This document shows positions 37,501-46,386 of a DNA stretch of 64,000 nt, in pieces. Under the pieces are notes generated by a model that ran no database searches, had not been told where the DNA came from, and was given only the letters and a program-made list of their open reading frames with translations. The stretch lies in NCBI RefSeq assembly GCF_042647165.1, contig NZ_JBHRUV010000019.1; one strand, written 5' to 3'. The position numbers and the translations under genes are program-made. Within the stretch, counting starts at the first letter, position 1. Each line of letters starts with the position of its first letter. The stretch comes from Camelimonas abortus. Its GTDB lineage: Bacteria > Pseudomonadota > Alphaproteobacteria > Rhizobiales > Beijerinckiaceae.

Positions 37501-37838
37501 AGGGCGCGGCGCGCTCCGCCGGGTCCGGCGCCGCGGCGGGGCAGGGTCCGTCCGGCATCCCTGGTTCCTGCCTGTGACAGGCGCGCGTCCGGCTGGCGCG
37601 CCCCAGCCGCCGTTCCGGGGGCGTCGCGCAGTTCCGCGCCGCCGCCCGGCGCGCCGCTCTGCGGCCGCGCGTCCCGGGGCTCCGGGGCGCGGGCCGGCCG
37701 GCGGCGCGGAAAACTGTCGACGTCCGCCGGCGGCGCCGGCGCTGCGGCGTATTGGCGGTACACTTTTTGCGACAATGGGTTTACGTGACGCCACGAAACG
37801 GCGGGGCGTCCCGTCACGCATAACCCAGGAGATCAGAC
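37501..37838. other. Gene-free interval before the phosphotransferase gene
   Basis: About 340 bp. No supported gene. The patch at 37765-37790 just upstream of the next gene is the likely promoter area. Confidence 0.35.
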
Positions 37839-38879
37839 ATGGCCGGGCAGGTCAGGGAGCCGGACGCGCTGGACGGCGAGAGCGGCCGCGCGTCGCTGCG
37901 CAGCTTTCTGGAAGGCTATTTCGGCGAGCAGCCGGAGCATTTCAGCGTCACCAAAATCTCCGGCGGCCAGTCCAATCCCACCTTCTTCGTCGACTACGGC
38001 GCGCGCCGGCTGGTGCTGCGCAAGCAGCCGCCGGGCAAGCTGCTGCCCGGCGCCCACGCCATCGACCGCGAATTCCGCGCCCTGCAGGCGCTGAACCCCA
38101 CCGACGTGCCCACCCCGCGCGCCGTGCTGCTGTACGGGGAGCGCGACGTGCTCGGCACGCCGTTCTATATCATGGAGCGCCTTGAGGGCCGCGTGTTCCA
38201 TGACTGCTCGCTGCCGGGCCTGGTCCCGGAGGAGCGCCGCCAGGTGTATTTCGGCCTCGCCGAAGCCATGGCGAAAATGCACGCGGTGGAGCCGGAGAAG
38301 GTCGGCCTCGGCGATTTCGGCCGCCCCGGCAACTATTTCCAGCGCCAGATCGCCCGCTGGACCCGCGCCTACAACGAGAGCCCCAGCGAGCGCATCCCCG
38401 CCCTTGACCGGCTGGTGGAGTGGCTGCCCGCCAACATGCCCGGGGACGACGGCCGCGTCGCCATCGCCCATGGCGACTTCCGCCTCGGCAACATGCTCTA
38501 CCACCCCACCGAACCGCGTGTGGTCGGCATTCTCGACTGGGAGCTGGCCACGCTCGGCCATCCGCTGGCGGATCTCGCTTTCGCCTGCATTCCGTGGCGC
38601 ACCACGCCGGAGCAGTACGGCGGCATCCGCGGCCTCGACCACAAGGCGCTCGGCATTCCCTCCGAGGAGGAGTTCGTGGCGCATTACTACAGGCACGCCC
38701 GCCCGACCTCCGAGCTGAAGCCGTTCCACATGGCCTTCGCCCTGTTCCGCTTCTCCGTGATCTTCCTGGGCATCAACGACCGCGTGCGCGCCGGCAACGC
38801 CGCCGGCGAGGACGCGGCGAAGCTGGAGCCGCTGGCGCGCGAAATGGCCGAACGCGCGGTGGAGGCCATCGACGGCTGA
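37839..38879 (+). CDS. Phosphotransferase family protein (APH/ACAD10-like kinase fold)
   Basis: A 346-residue protein of the aminoglycoside-phosphotransferase/choline-kinase fold. The catalytic motif is AIAHGDFRLGNMLYHP and the metal-binding DxE follows in VGILDWELATLGHPLADLAF. The N-terminal SGGQSNPTFFVDY stretch is typical of the subgroup related to ACAD10/ACAD11 N-terminal kinases and FadE36-associated proteins, which are associated with acyl-CoA metabolism rather than drug resistance. The substrate is unknown. The ATG has CCAGGAG upstream. It appears monocistronic. Confidence 0.88.
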   Translation: MAGQVREPDALDGESGRASLRSFLEGYFGEQPEHFSVTKISGGQSNPTFFVDYGARRLVLRKQPPGKLLPGAHAIDREFRALQALNPTDVPTPRAVLLYGERDVLGTPFYIMERLEGRVFHDCSLPGLVPEERRQVYFGLAEAMAKMHAVEPEKVGLGDFGRPGNYFQRQIARWTRAYNESPSERIPALDRLVEWLPANMPGDDGRVAIAHGDFRLGNMLYHPTEPRVVGILDWELATLGHPLADLAFACIPWRTTPEQYGGIRGLDHKALGIPSEEEFVAHYYRHARPTSELKPFHMAFALFRFSVIFLGINDRVRAGNAAGEDAAKLEPLAREMAERAVEAIDG

Positions 38880-39150
38880 GCCGTCCCCGCCGCGCCTCCG
38901 CCGCAGGGCCGGTCCGGCGCCGTCCGGGCCGGCCCCTTTTGTTGTCGCGGTCCGTTGCGTCCGTGCGGCCAGCTGGCCTGAAGTATTTCCAGAATCATGT
39001 TTTCGCGCGTGGGGAATCGCGCAAGTAATATTGCGTCGTGAACGTGGCGCGCTTCCTGAAAAACCGCGTCGCGGACCGGCGACACGCCGGGCGACGTCAT
39101 GTCGGGAGCCATGGGGGCGCGATGTCTGGTTCTGTTTCATCTGGGCGGCC

Positions 39151-39516
39151 GTGTGGACCGGCCGCATTCTGGCGGCGCTGGTCGTCGCCGCGCTCGCGGC
39201 GGACGCGGCGGTGCTGCTCTTCGCCGTCGACGTGCTGCGCGAGGACATGAAGCTCACCGGTTTCGATCCGGCGATGGCGCCGGAGCTGGCGGCGATCATC
39301 ACCGCCTGCGCGGCGCTGTTCGCCATTCCGGCCACGTCGGCGCTCGGCGCCGTCCTCGTCACCGGATTTCTCGGCGGCGCCATCTGCATGCATTTCCGCA
39401 TCGGCGAGCTTGCGTCGCCGTCGCAGCTCGCGTGCCTCGCCCTCGGCGTCATGGCCTGGCTGAGCGTGTACCTGCGCTTTCCGGCGACGCGCGCGCTGCT
39501 GCCGCTGGCCCGCTGA
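39151..39516 (+). CDS. DoxX-like small integral membrane protein
   Basis: The frame shows four transmembrane helices with the DoxX_2-like pattern: WTGRILAALVVAAL, LAAIITACAALFAIP, the conserved GAVLVTGFLGGAICMHFRIG, and LGVMAWLSVYLRFP near the end. The function is unknown. The start is unclear: GTG 39151 gives a family-like N terminus (122 codons including stop), whereas TTG 39031 would add 40 residues that look like noncoding leader. Neither has a strong ribosome-binding site. Confidence 0.7.
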   Translation: MWTGRILAALVVAALAADAAVLLFAVDVLREDMKLTGFDPAMAPELAAIITACAALFAIPATSALGAVLVTGFLGGAICMHFRIGELASPSQLACLALGVMAWLSVYLRFPATRALLPLAR

Positions 39517-39641
39517 GCCGCGCCACGGGGGACGCGGCGCCGGGCAAGGCGGCGGCCGCGGAGCGGGCGCGCGGGCCGGCGAGCGGAGCCATACCCTGCG
39601 CGCGCCCCTGCATCGCCCGGGCGCCGGGCCGTGGGCGCGCG

Positions 39642-40775
39642 TCAGGCCGGCTGGCCGTCGGCGCGCGGGAAGTCGGTGTAGCCCTTCTCGCCCGGCGTGT
39701 AGAAGGTCGGGCGGTGATAGGGCGTCAGCGGCGCTCCCGAGCGCAGCCGCTCCGGCAGGTCCGGATTGGAGGTGAAATAGCGGCCGAAGGCGACCACGTC
39801 GGCGTGGCCGGCGGCGATGGTGCGCCCGGCCTCGTCGCCGGTGTAGTTGCCGGCGGATATCAGCACGCCCGGCCACAACGGCCGGAACAGCTCCGCCGCC
39901 CGCGGCGCGCCCTCATGGTTCACCTCGCGCTGGCCGGCGCCGCTGGCGCGCGGTTCGATGAGGTGGAGATAGGCGAGGCCCATCGGCGCCAGCTGCTTCA
40001 CCACATGGGCGTACAGCGGCATGGGGTCGTCCTCGCCCGAGCCGTTGGCGACGCCGAACGGCGACAGGCGCACGCCCACCCGCTCCGGGCCGCAGGCCGC
40101 GGCCAGCTCGCGCGTGACCTCCAGCAGCAGCCGGGCGCGGTTCTCGATGCAGCCGCCCCAGTGATCGTCGCGGCGGTTGCTGCGCGACTGCAGGAACTGC
40201 TCCAGCAGGTAGCCGTTGGCGCCGTGCACCTCCACGCCGTCGAAGCCGGCCTCCAGGGCGTTGCGGCCGGCGTCCCGCCAGGCGCCGATCAGGGCGTGGA
40301 TCTCGGCGTCGGCGAGCGCGCGCGGCGTCAGCATGGGCGTGGGCTGGCGGTCGCGGGTGAGCACGTTGATGTCGGCGGCGACCGCGGAAGGAGCGACAGG
40401 CAGGGCGCCGTCCGGCTGGTGCGACGGATGGGACACCCGCCCCACATGCCACAGCTGCAGGAAGATCTGCCCGCCGCGCGCGTGCACCGCCCGGGTGACC
40501 GCCTTCCAGCCCTCCACCTGCTCTTTCGTGTAGATGCCGGGCGTGTCCGGCGCGCCGCGCCCGGTGGGATGCACCTGGGTGGCCTCGGCGATGATCAGCC
40601 CGCCGCGGCTGGCGCGCTGGCCGTAATAGACGGCGTTGAGCGGCTGCGGAATCTCTCCCGGGCAGCGCATGCGCGTGAGCGGCGCCATCGCCACGCGGTG
40701 CTCAAGGCGCAGCACGCCCGAATGCAGGCGCGAAAACAGATGGGCGCGGCCGGGGCCGGCGACGGCGGTGGTCAA
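39642..40775 (-). CDS. Old yellow enzyme family alkene reductase (NemA-like)
   Basis: A 377-residue FMN-dependent TIM-barrel reductase that reduces activated C=C bonds (and often nitro groups) with NAD(P)H. Typical segments are RVAMAPLTRMRC, FLQLWHVGRVSHP, the substrate-binding DGVEVHGANGYLLEQFL followed by NRRDDHWGG, and the FMN-phosphate region VVAFGRYFTSNPDLPERL. The start is TTG 40775, which has GGGAGGAAACG upstream and gives the normal length; no ATG lies nearby in frame. It is divergent from the TIGR03862 flavoprotein gene. Confidence 0.9.
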   Translation of the reverse strand: MTTAVAGPGRAHLFSRLHSGVLRLEHRVAMAPLTRMRCPGEIPQPLNAVYYGQRASRGGLIIAEATQVHPTGRGAPDTPGIYTKEQVEGWKAVTRAVHARGGQIFLQLWHVGRVSHPSHQPDGALPVAPSAVAADINVLTRDRQPTPMLTPRALADAEIHALIGAWRDAGRNALEAGFDGVEVHGANGYLLEQFLQSRSNRRDDHWGGCIENRARLLLEVTRELAAACGPERVGVRLSPFGVANGSGEDDPMPLYAHVVKQLAPMGLAYLHLIEPRASGAGQREVNHEGAPRAAELFRPLWPGVLISAGNYTGDEAGRTIAAGHADVVAFGRYFTSNPDLPERLRSGAPLTPYHRPTFYTPGEKGYTDFPRADGQPA

Positions 40776-41077
40776 GGCGCGTTTCCTCCCGGTTGTCCCG
40801 CCGCGCCGGCGCGCGCCAGCCGTGGCCGCCCGCGCTGCGGGGCAGGCGGGGCGGATCTGTTCCGGCCGGGTGCGGCGGAGATGGCGGCGTGACCTGCTGT
40901 CCGTGACGTTATTTGTGGCTTCCGCCGCGCAGACGGTCAAGGCGACGCCGGCGCCGGCCGGTTTCCTGCGAAAACCGCATACGCTCACGCCGGAAATGCA
41001 CTAAGACAGGCGCGCGGCCGCCGCGGCGCCGCGCCACGCCTCCTCCTGGACGACGCTTTCACCGCACGGACACCGCC

Positions 41078-42334
41078 ATGCCCGACGCCCGCCCGCTTCC
41101 GCCCCGCGCAGCCGCCGTGATCGGCGCCGGCCCCGCCGGCCTGATGGCGGCGGAGCGTCTCGCCAGCGCCGGCGTCGCCGTCACCGTGTACGAGCGCATG
41201 CCGAGCCCGGCGCGCAAGTTCCTGCTCGCCGGCCGCGGCGGTCTCAACCTCACCCATTCCGAGCCCATGGAGGCGTTCGTGCGCCGCTATGGCGCCGCGC
41301 CGCCGGCATGGCTGACGGCGGCGCTGGCCGGTTTTCCGCCGGCGTCGCTGCGCGCCTGGGCGGCGGAGCTGGGCGAGCCCACCTTCACCGGCAGCAGCGG
41401 CCGGGTGTTTCCGCAAGGCTTCAAGGCCTCGCCGCTGCTGCGGGCATGGCTGCGGCGTCTCGACGGGCTGGGCGTGACCCTGGCGACGCGCGCCGAGTGG
41501 CGCGGCTGGACGGCGGACGGCGCCCTGCGCATCGTCACGCCCGGCGGCGAGCTCAACCCGCGCCCGGACGTGACCGTTCTGGCCGCCGGCGGCGCCAGCT
41601 GGCCGCGCATGGGCTCCGACGGCGCCTGGACCGGCCCGCTGGCCGCGGCGGGCGTGACGCTGGCGCCCTTCGCTCCCTCCAACAGCGGCGCGCTCATCGC
41701 CTGGTCCTCGTATTTCCGCGAGCGTTTCGCCGGCCAGCCGCTGAAGCGCATTGCGCTGGCCTGCGGCGGGGAGAGCGTGCGCGGCGAGGCCGTGGTCACG
41801 CGCGGCGGCCTTGAGGGCGGCGCGGTTTACGCGCTGTCGCGCGCCATTCGCGCCGCCCTGGCGGCGGACGGCGCGGCGCGGCTGCGCCTTGACCTGCGCC
41901 CGGACCTTGACGGGGCGGAGCTGGCGCGCCGGCTGTCGGCGCCGCGCGGCTCGCGTTCCGGCGCCACCTGGCTGCGCCGGGCGGCCGGCCTTGCGCCGGT
42001 GGCGGTGGCGCTGCTGCGCGAGGCGGATCTCGGCGAGGGCGTGGACAGCCTGAAGCTGGAGCCGCAGGCCCTTGCGCGCCGCATCCGGAACCTGCCGCTG
42101 GCCGTCACCGGGCTGGCCGGGCTGGAGCGCGCCATTTCATCCGCGGGGGGCGTGAGCGCCGCGGCGGTGGACGACATGCTGATGCTGCGCGCCCGCCCCG
42201 GCGTGTTCGTGGCCGGGGAAATGCTGGACTGGGACGCGCCGACCGGCGGCTACCTGCTGCAGGCGTGTTTCGCGCTGGGCGCGCGCGCGGCGGCGGGCGC
42301 GCTGGCCTGGCTGGCGGCGCGCGCCGGCGCCTGA
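41078..42334 (+). CDS. TIGR03862 family flavoprotein (BaiN/HI0933-like)
   Basis: A 418-residue FAD-binding protein. The N-terminal dinucleotide motif AAVIGAGPAGLMAAERL is followed by KFLLAGRGGLNLTHSEP, typical of HI0933-like flavoproteins, and the C-terminal FAD contact VFVAGEMLDWDAPTGGYLLQ. Family members are oxidoreductases with poorly known substrates. The ATG at 41078 starts 302 bp from the divergent OYE gene. A longer frame exists upstream but is compositionally unlike coding sequence. Confidence 0.88.
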   Translation: MPDARPLPPRAAAVIGAGPAGLMAAERLASAGVAVTVYERMPSPARKFLLAGRGGLNLTHSEPMEAFVRRYGAAPPAWLTAALAGFPPASLRAWAAELGEPTFTGSSGRVFPQGFKASPLLRAWLRRLDGLGVTLATRAEWRGWTADGALRIVTPGGELNPRPDVTVLAAGGASWPRMGSDGAWTGPLAAAGVTLAPFAPSNSGALIAWSSYFRERFAGQPLKRIALACGGESVRGEAVVTRGGLEGGAVYALSRAIRAALAADGAARLRLDLRPDLDGAELARRLSAPRGSRSGATWLRRAAGLAPVAVALLREADLGEGVDSLKLEPQALARRIRNLPLAVTGLAGLERAISSAGGVSAAAVDDMLMLRARPGVFVAGEMLDWDAPTGGYLLQACFALGARAAAGALAWLAARAGA

Positions 42335-42684
42335 GCGACGCAGGGCGCACGGCCGGGGCCGGCGCGCGCGCGGACCCTGCAGGGGCGCGCCGGCGCGCCG
42401 GACGGCGGATCGTGACCGCAAGGGCCGGCCGGGGCCCGTTATGACTGTCATCCGGCGGCGCGGGACTTTGGGGGCGGCGTTGCGCGGGCGCGCCCTCCTG
42501 CCGCGGCGTCTGCGCGGCCGCGGACCGGCCCCCTCCGGACGGTCCGCCGGCGCTCCGCCGGCGCGGCCGGGGCGGGGAAGCACGGGGGGCGGCGCCTTAT
42601 CAACACCTCCGGGCCTGTGGCCGCGGCGGAAACCGATCCGGTGATTGCGGAGGCGGGCCGTGTCGGATAATGTCCGCTCCGTCA
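42335..42684. other. Gene-free interval before tRNA-Arg
   Basis: About 350 bp, very G+C-rich, without a supported gene. It contains the tRNA-Arg promoter. Confidence 0.4.
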
Positions 42685-42761
42685 GCGCCCGTAGCTCAGC
42701 TGGATAGAGCGTTGCCCTCCGAAGGCAAAGGTCACACGTTCGAATCGTGTCGGGCGCGCCA
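42685..42761 (+). tRNA. tRNA-Arg (anticodon CCG)
   Basis: A 77-nt cloverleaf with acceptor pairing GCGCCCG/CGGGCGC, D arm GCTCAGCTGGATAGAGC, anticodon stem TTGCC/GGCAA around the loop CTCCGAA (anticodon CCG), T arm CACACGTTCGAATCGTGT, and encoded CCA. Sequence immediately downstream drops in G+C, marking the edge of an accessory region. Confidence 0.95.
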
Positions 42762-43252
42762 GTCGCAAGTTTGGCATTTGGCCAAAGCTTTATCACTCAT
42801 AGAAAATGAGTGAAGTAGCTGCTAGGTGGTCACCGTAGCGGCGAACGCCAGCCAACCCTGGAACAGGGTAGTGTTTTCGGTGTGATTCGAGCGCCCACCG
42901 GGAGTTCGAATGGCCGGCCCATTATCCGGTTCAGCTGCGGGGTTGCCATGCTGGGAGGCGGGGGGGCTCTGTTGGACCGTCCGTTAGCGACCGTTGTGAA
43001 TGGCAGCGTCAGGATCGCCGCGGTAGCGCTTGCGCACGTCTTTATTAGGCCTTTGCCAGCATGGCATAGAATTGCGCAATCTCCGGTTTGCCCAGGCGGC
43101 TGGTACTTGCCGCATGATGCGTTAAGAGGTGTCACATTCGCATCTCGTCCAAATAAGGCCCGCCACCAAGCAACGTGGCGGGTTAGAAGCTAACGCAATC
43201 TACGCTGGTGAGTCCAGGCGGCGGGGGAGAGGCTCCTGCGACGGCGAGCTAA
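42762..43252. other. Transition region downstream of tRNA-Arg
   Basis: About 490 bp of intermediate composition. A perfect 8-bp hairpin with a 5-nt loop (TCACTCAT, AGAAA, ATGAGTGA; 42793-42813) lies 31 bp after the tRNA. Open frames on both strands (about 100 codons each) show no family resemblance and I do not call them. No integrase remnant or clear duplicate of the tRNA 3' end was found. Confidence 0.5.
43159..43182 (-). terminator. Candidate terminator of the cyclase/peptidase operon
   Basis: The 8-bp stem CCCGCCAC/GTGGCGGG with an 8-nt loop lies 70 bp beyond the cyclase-homology gene. On the minus strand it is followed by GCCTTATTT, a weak T-rich tail. Confidence 0.5.
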
Positions 43253-44395
43253 CTAGTTATCACGCGGATGTATCGATAACTCAAAATTTTTTAATGCATC
43301 CTCGCCTGGATGTGAAATATTGATATCGTCGTCGAAATCTGTTTTTATTGCAGCTGTAATTTCTTCCTGAAGGATTGCTTTTTGATTTTGGTAATACATT
43401 GCTAAATCGCGTTGTCGACTTGAATGACTGTCTGGCATCTTATTGAACACGGTTTCTGTATTGCTGATAATATATGGGCGATCAATAAGCCTTGAGTTTT
43501 TTACTATAAACGCTTCAGCAAATTGCTCCAAGTCCTTTGCCTCTGCTCTGGGCGCTGAAGTGACCTTTTCTTCGGCAATAACTTCCGGCTCTTCCGCTTG
43601 CATATCAATCCAGAAAACTGGATATGGAGCACCGCCAAGTACCCCTTTGAGCGAAACTCTTCCGTCGTATCGATATACAAAGCCATCATATTTAAAATGA
43701 TGCGGTTTGGTTCTGTCGCCAGTAGCTACCAGTAATGCGAGGTCCAAGGTCATTACAAGTTTTCTTGGTGATGCCAAGTGAGATACTCTAAATCCAGCAT
43801 CGATATTTGGGCCAACAAAATCTTGTATCAAATCGTGACGATCAGAATCTGAGTAATATTTCTCAAGCAACATCGCGTTTTCATAGACAAAATCATCAAC
43901 TGGCTGCTCATTTGTCAATCCATTGTTGGCTGGTGCTGATCCCTTGCGTCGTATGATTATTTCGGCGTTATTCACCGGGAAGCCTGCGAGCCAAGCTGAA
44001 GCTTTAAGGTCGAGGGAGGGTGATTGTTGTTGTAGCTCTTTGCGATAGTGATTTACAGCATTTATCCAGCAATGCATGCAGCCAAAGGCTTGACGGTGAT
44101 CAGTAAGTTCTTTTTGATATATAAGCTCATCTCCAACGCCTTTCCATATTTCTGGATCTGGTCCAGGAGGTAAATGATATTCTTTGGATGTTTTTTTATA
44201 ATCCTCCCATTCTTCAAGGAGGAAAGCTTCCATTTTTTGATAAAAGCGCACTATAGGTGAAAACCAAGCTTCTGCAGGTACCTTAGTATCAGTTGCGGCT
44301 TGATTTTTGGCTGACTGCTTAAAAACTGTAGAGCCAACAATATCAACACTCATAAACATGCGCAGCTTTGGGCGGAATGGTCCAAGATCGTCCAT
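43253..44395 (-). CDS. Class III nucleotide cyclase-homology-domain protein
   Basis: A 380-residue soluble protein with AT-rich codon use unlike its neighbours. The features of a class III cyclase catalytic domain can be read: the first metal aspartate in SVDIVGST (Asp18), KGVGDELIY with the second metal aspartate (Asp89) preceded by Lys85, a central LKASAWLAGFP strand, and GPNIDAGFRVS, which aligns with the GxxVNxAARL helix. There the usual transition-state Arg is present (Arg203) but the Asn is replaced by Asp199. An insertion of about 60 residues separates the first two motifs. The C-terminal 110 residues are unassigned. The ATG at 44395 has AAGGGG upstream. It follows the ImmA/IrrE gene by 24 bp. 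Pycsar pyrimidine cyclases belong to the same superfamily, but the assignment to Pycsar is only an inference. It could instead make cAMP, or nothing. Confidence 0.7.
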   Translation of the reverse strand: MDDLGPFRPKLRMFMSVDIVGSTVFKQSAKNQAATDTKVPAEAWFSPIVRFYQKMEAFLLEEWEDYKKTSKEYHLPPGPDPEIWKGVGDELIYQKELTDHRQAFGCMHCWINAVNHYRKELQQQSPSLDLKASAWLAGFPVNNAEIIIRRKGSAPANNGLTNEQPVDDFVYENAMLLEKYYSDSDRHDLIQDFVGPNIDAGFRVSHLASPRKLVMTLDLALLVATGDRTKPHHFKYDGFVYRYDGRVSLKGVLGGAPYPVFWIDMQAEEPEVIAEEKVTSAPRAEAKDLEQFAEAFIVKNSRLIDRPYIISNTETVFNKMPDSHSSRQRDLAMYYQNQKAILQEEITAAIKTDFDDDINISHPGEDALKNFELSIHPRDN

Positions 44396-44419
44396 CTTGA
44401 TCCCCTTGGTCGGGCATCC

Positions 44420-44956
44420 TCAACGCAAATTGAGCGATTTAATGCGGACATCGACCGCCATGGGGGAAACTTTATATCTAACAGATAATAATATATTATT
44501 ATAATTATATTTGTTTGCATAGTCGCGGAAATCTTCGGCGGGCATTAAAAAACCTGCCGCAAACCAGTTGGCTTCCCATTCGACGCGCCCAGTTCCATAT
44601 CGACGCGCCTCTATCGGGCCGACAGATTTATTTTGGTGGCGTGGCCATAAAAAATGCACAACCAGATGGCCAAGCTCGTGTGCAATTGTGAATCTATTTC
44701 TGAGATGGCCAGTGTGGGATGGCAAGAATATAACGAATGTGCCGTCGTCGTTAATGCGAATTGAACCAGAGCTTGGATCGGCAACTTCACTCAAACTACG
44801 AAATTCTATGTGGCCGCCAAGTTTCTCAACTATTGGCTCGATTTCGTCTCCTGGCGTAAATCCAAGTTGACGGGCAACGCCGCTCGCAAGCCGGTCGATT
44901 GCCGGTTTGGATAAACAAGATGCCTCTGGCGCGTTATACATCGTATCCACACCCAT
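44420..44956 (-). CDS. ImmA/IrrE family metallo-endopeptidase
   Basis: A 178-residue protein with the zincin motif in RFTIAHELGHLVVHF (His93, Glu94, His97) and the downstream third ligand in VEWEANWFAAGFLMPAE (Glu128), the exact pattern of ImmA/IrrE peptidases, plus the C-terminal YKVSPMAVDVRIKSL. Unlike many relatives it has no helix-turn-helix domain, and no Xre-type repressor gene is adjacent. Family members cleave a repressor to switch on phage, ICE or stress genes, or act as toxins. It is the first gene of a two-gene minus-strand unit with the cyclase-homology protein. The start is uncertain: ATG 44956 or ATG 44941, neither with a strong ribosome-binding site. Confidence 0.88.
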   Translation of the reverse strand: MGVDTMYNAPEASCLSKPAIDRLASGVARQLGFTPGDEIEPIVEKLGGHIEFRSLSEVADPSSGSIRINDDGTFVIFLPSHTGHLRNRFTIAHELGHLVVHFLWPRHQNKSVGPIEARRYGTGRVEWEANWFAAGFLMPAEDFRDYANKYNYNNILLSVRYKVSPMAVDVRIKSLNLR

Positions 44957-46386
44957 CCAAGCGTACAGTGCGTGGTTCAGCTTCTATGCCTCGCAATCCG
45001 CGAGTAGTCCATTCCTGTCGGTTTTCACCGCAGTTATCATTCCGCTTCTGATACAAATCCGTCTTGCAACGGACAACCTAAACCCGCGTCGTATATTCAG
45101 AATTTATGTCATATGGCACGGCCGTATGGACCGTTGTTGCGCTAAACCGCCAGAGGTCGGTGGAAGGGCACCCTCACTCATACATATCATATAATCAAGC
45201 CGGCAGCGCTACAGCGATCCCGGCGTCGCTCCTTGGCCGCGGACAAGGGTGAACGCGGACATGCCTGAAAACCTCTCGTTTCGCGGGCCATTCCCGTACA
45301 GCCGCCGGGTGGCGTTCCGGGCGCGATGGCGGCGACGGCGGTGACCTGCTTCCTCGTCGGCCACGCAGCCTGGAGGTCCGGCCGCCGGACACGCAGCCGC
45401 AGGCGCTGCGCAGGCGACGGCCGCGCACGCCCTGCCAGAATGTCGCCGGCGTCCTGCGGCAATATGGCCGGTGACTTCATGAGAACACTGCATGAAAACG
45501 CGGGCTGGTCCCGGAACGAATCTGCGGCAGCGCTGTTTCCTCACAGGTTAAGCGTGTCGTCCTGAGGGAAATTGTGTTTAATTCAACGGTAGAATTCTGT
45601 ATTTATACTGCATTTCTGTCAGCAGGAATATATACGATCTATCTCTTTGGCTGATCCCGGCGGCCGCGCCGTCGCGCCGGCCGCCCCGCCTGTCGCTCCC
45701 ATGGCGGCGTGTCGGCATGGCTCCGCCTGGGTGGGGTTTCGCGCGCCTCCTGTTCGCCGCGCCGCCCGAGCTTTCGCCGCGCGCCGCCTGCGCCGCCGCC
45801 AGGGCTGCGGCGGGCCCGTCTGGCGGCTTCCCGATGGATCTCCCCCGTGACGGCGTCCACTGTGACGGCGCATGTGACGGCGCCGCTGTCCGCCGCGCGC
45901 CCTGCGACGTCGCCGCCGGTCCGCCGTGTGACCGGCGGCTGCTCGGCATCACGCCGGGCAATGGCCGTCTGGCGGAAGCGCCCGGAGCCGGCGACGCCGC
46001 GCAAAAGTCACGCTCCTTCTCGCGGAAATGGGGAAGAAACGGGCACGGACGGAGGTTTTTGCGTCGCGGCTTTGTCGCCGGTTTTCACTGACGCAGCCGC
46101 AGCGAAAACACGCCGGGACGTGGAGAGCCGCCGGCAAGACGGGGAGCCGTGGCGCGGCGGCCGCGCTGACGGCGATGGCGAAGGCGCGCGCTGCGCGAAC
46201 GCCTGCAGGTCGCGCAGGCAGGTGTCCGGCGCGGGACCGGTTGCAGCCGGCTCTGGCCGCGCCGTTTGGGGCCGCGCGATGCGCCGGACGCTTGACCAGG
46301 ATCAATGACAGCCGCCGCCACGGGTGCGCAGAAGACCGCGCAGGGTCAACGACGCGACTGCCCCCGGGGCAGCCGGGGGGCGCCCG
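44957..46386. other. 1.4-kb gene-poor interval at the right edge of the AT-rich block
   Basis: The first 230 bp are still AT-rich and should hold the operon promoter. From about 45200 the composition returns to the genome average. Frames beyond that point have low-complexity products and none is called. A second AT-rich patch lies at 45565-45640. No transposase, integrase or att repeat was recognised. Confidence 0.45.

Noticed and set aside
37373..37558. A periodic peptide (HMTPFTWRR-like) read from the minus strand of the tandem repeat
   Set aside because: The 14-bp period cycles through all frames and no start signal precedes it. The peptide is a by-product of the repeat.
42830..43193. Roughly 100-codon frames on both strands after tRNA-Arg
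   Set aside because: No recognisable domain, no good start signals, and the two frames oppose each other.
44907..45194. A 95-codon plus-strand frame starting at TTG next to the ImmA/IrrE gene
   Set aside because: It overlaps the start of the peptidase gene, has no ribosome-binding site and shows no family resemblance. It more likely spans the operon promoter.
42762..45240. An attachment-site duplication of the tRNA-Arg 3' end
   Set aside because: I looked for a repeat of the tRNA 3' end at the right edge of the AT-rich block and found none. A GTTCGAAT at about 42903 is too short to count.
45258..45354. A 31-codon frame beginning at a GTG near 45250
   Set aside because: Too short, and ending in an Arg run with no ribosome-binding site. 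It cannot be told from chance.
45709..46308. Frames of 124-199 codons in the interval before the ferric-reductase-like gene
   Set aside because: Arg/Ala/Pro-rich products in overlapping frames with no start signal. This is typical noncoding G+C-rich sequence.
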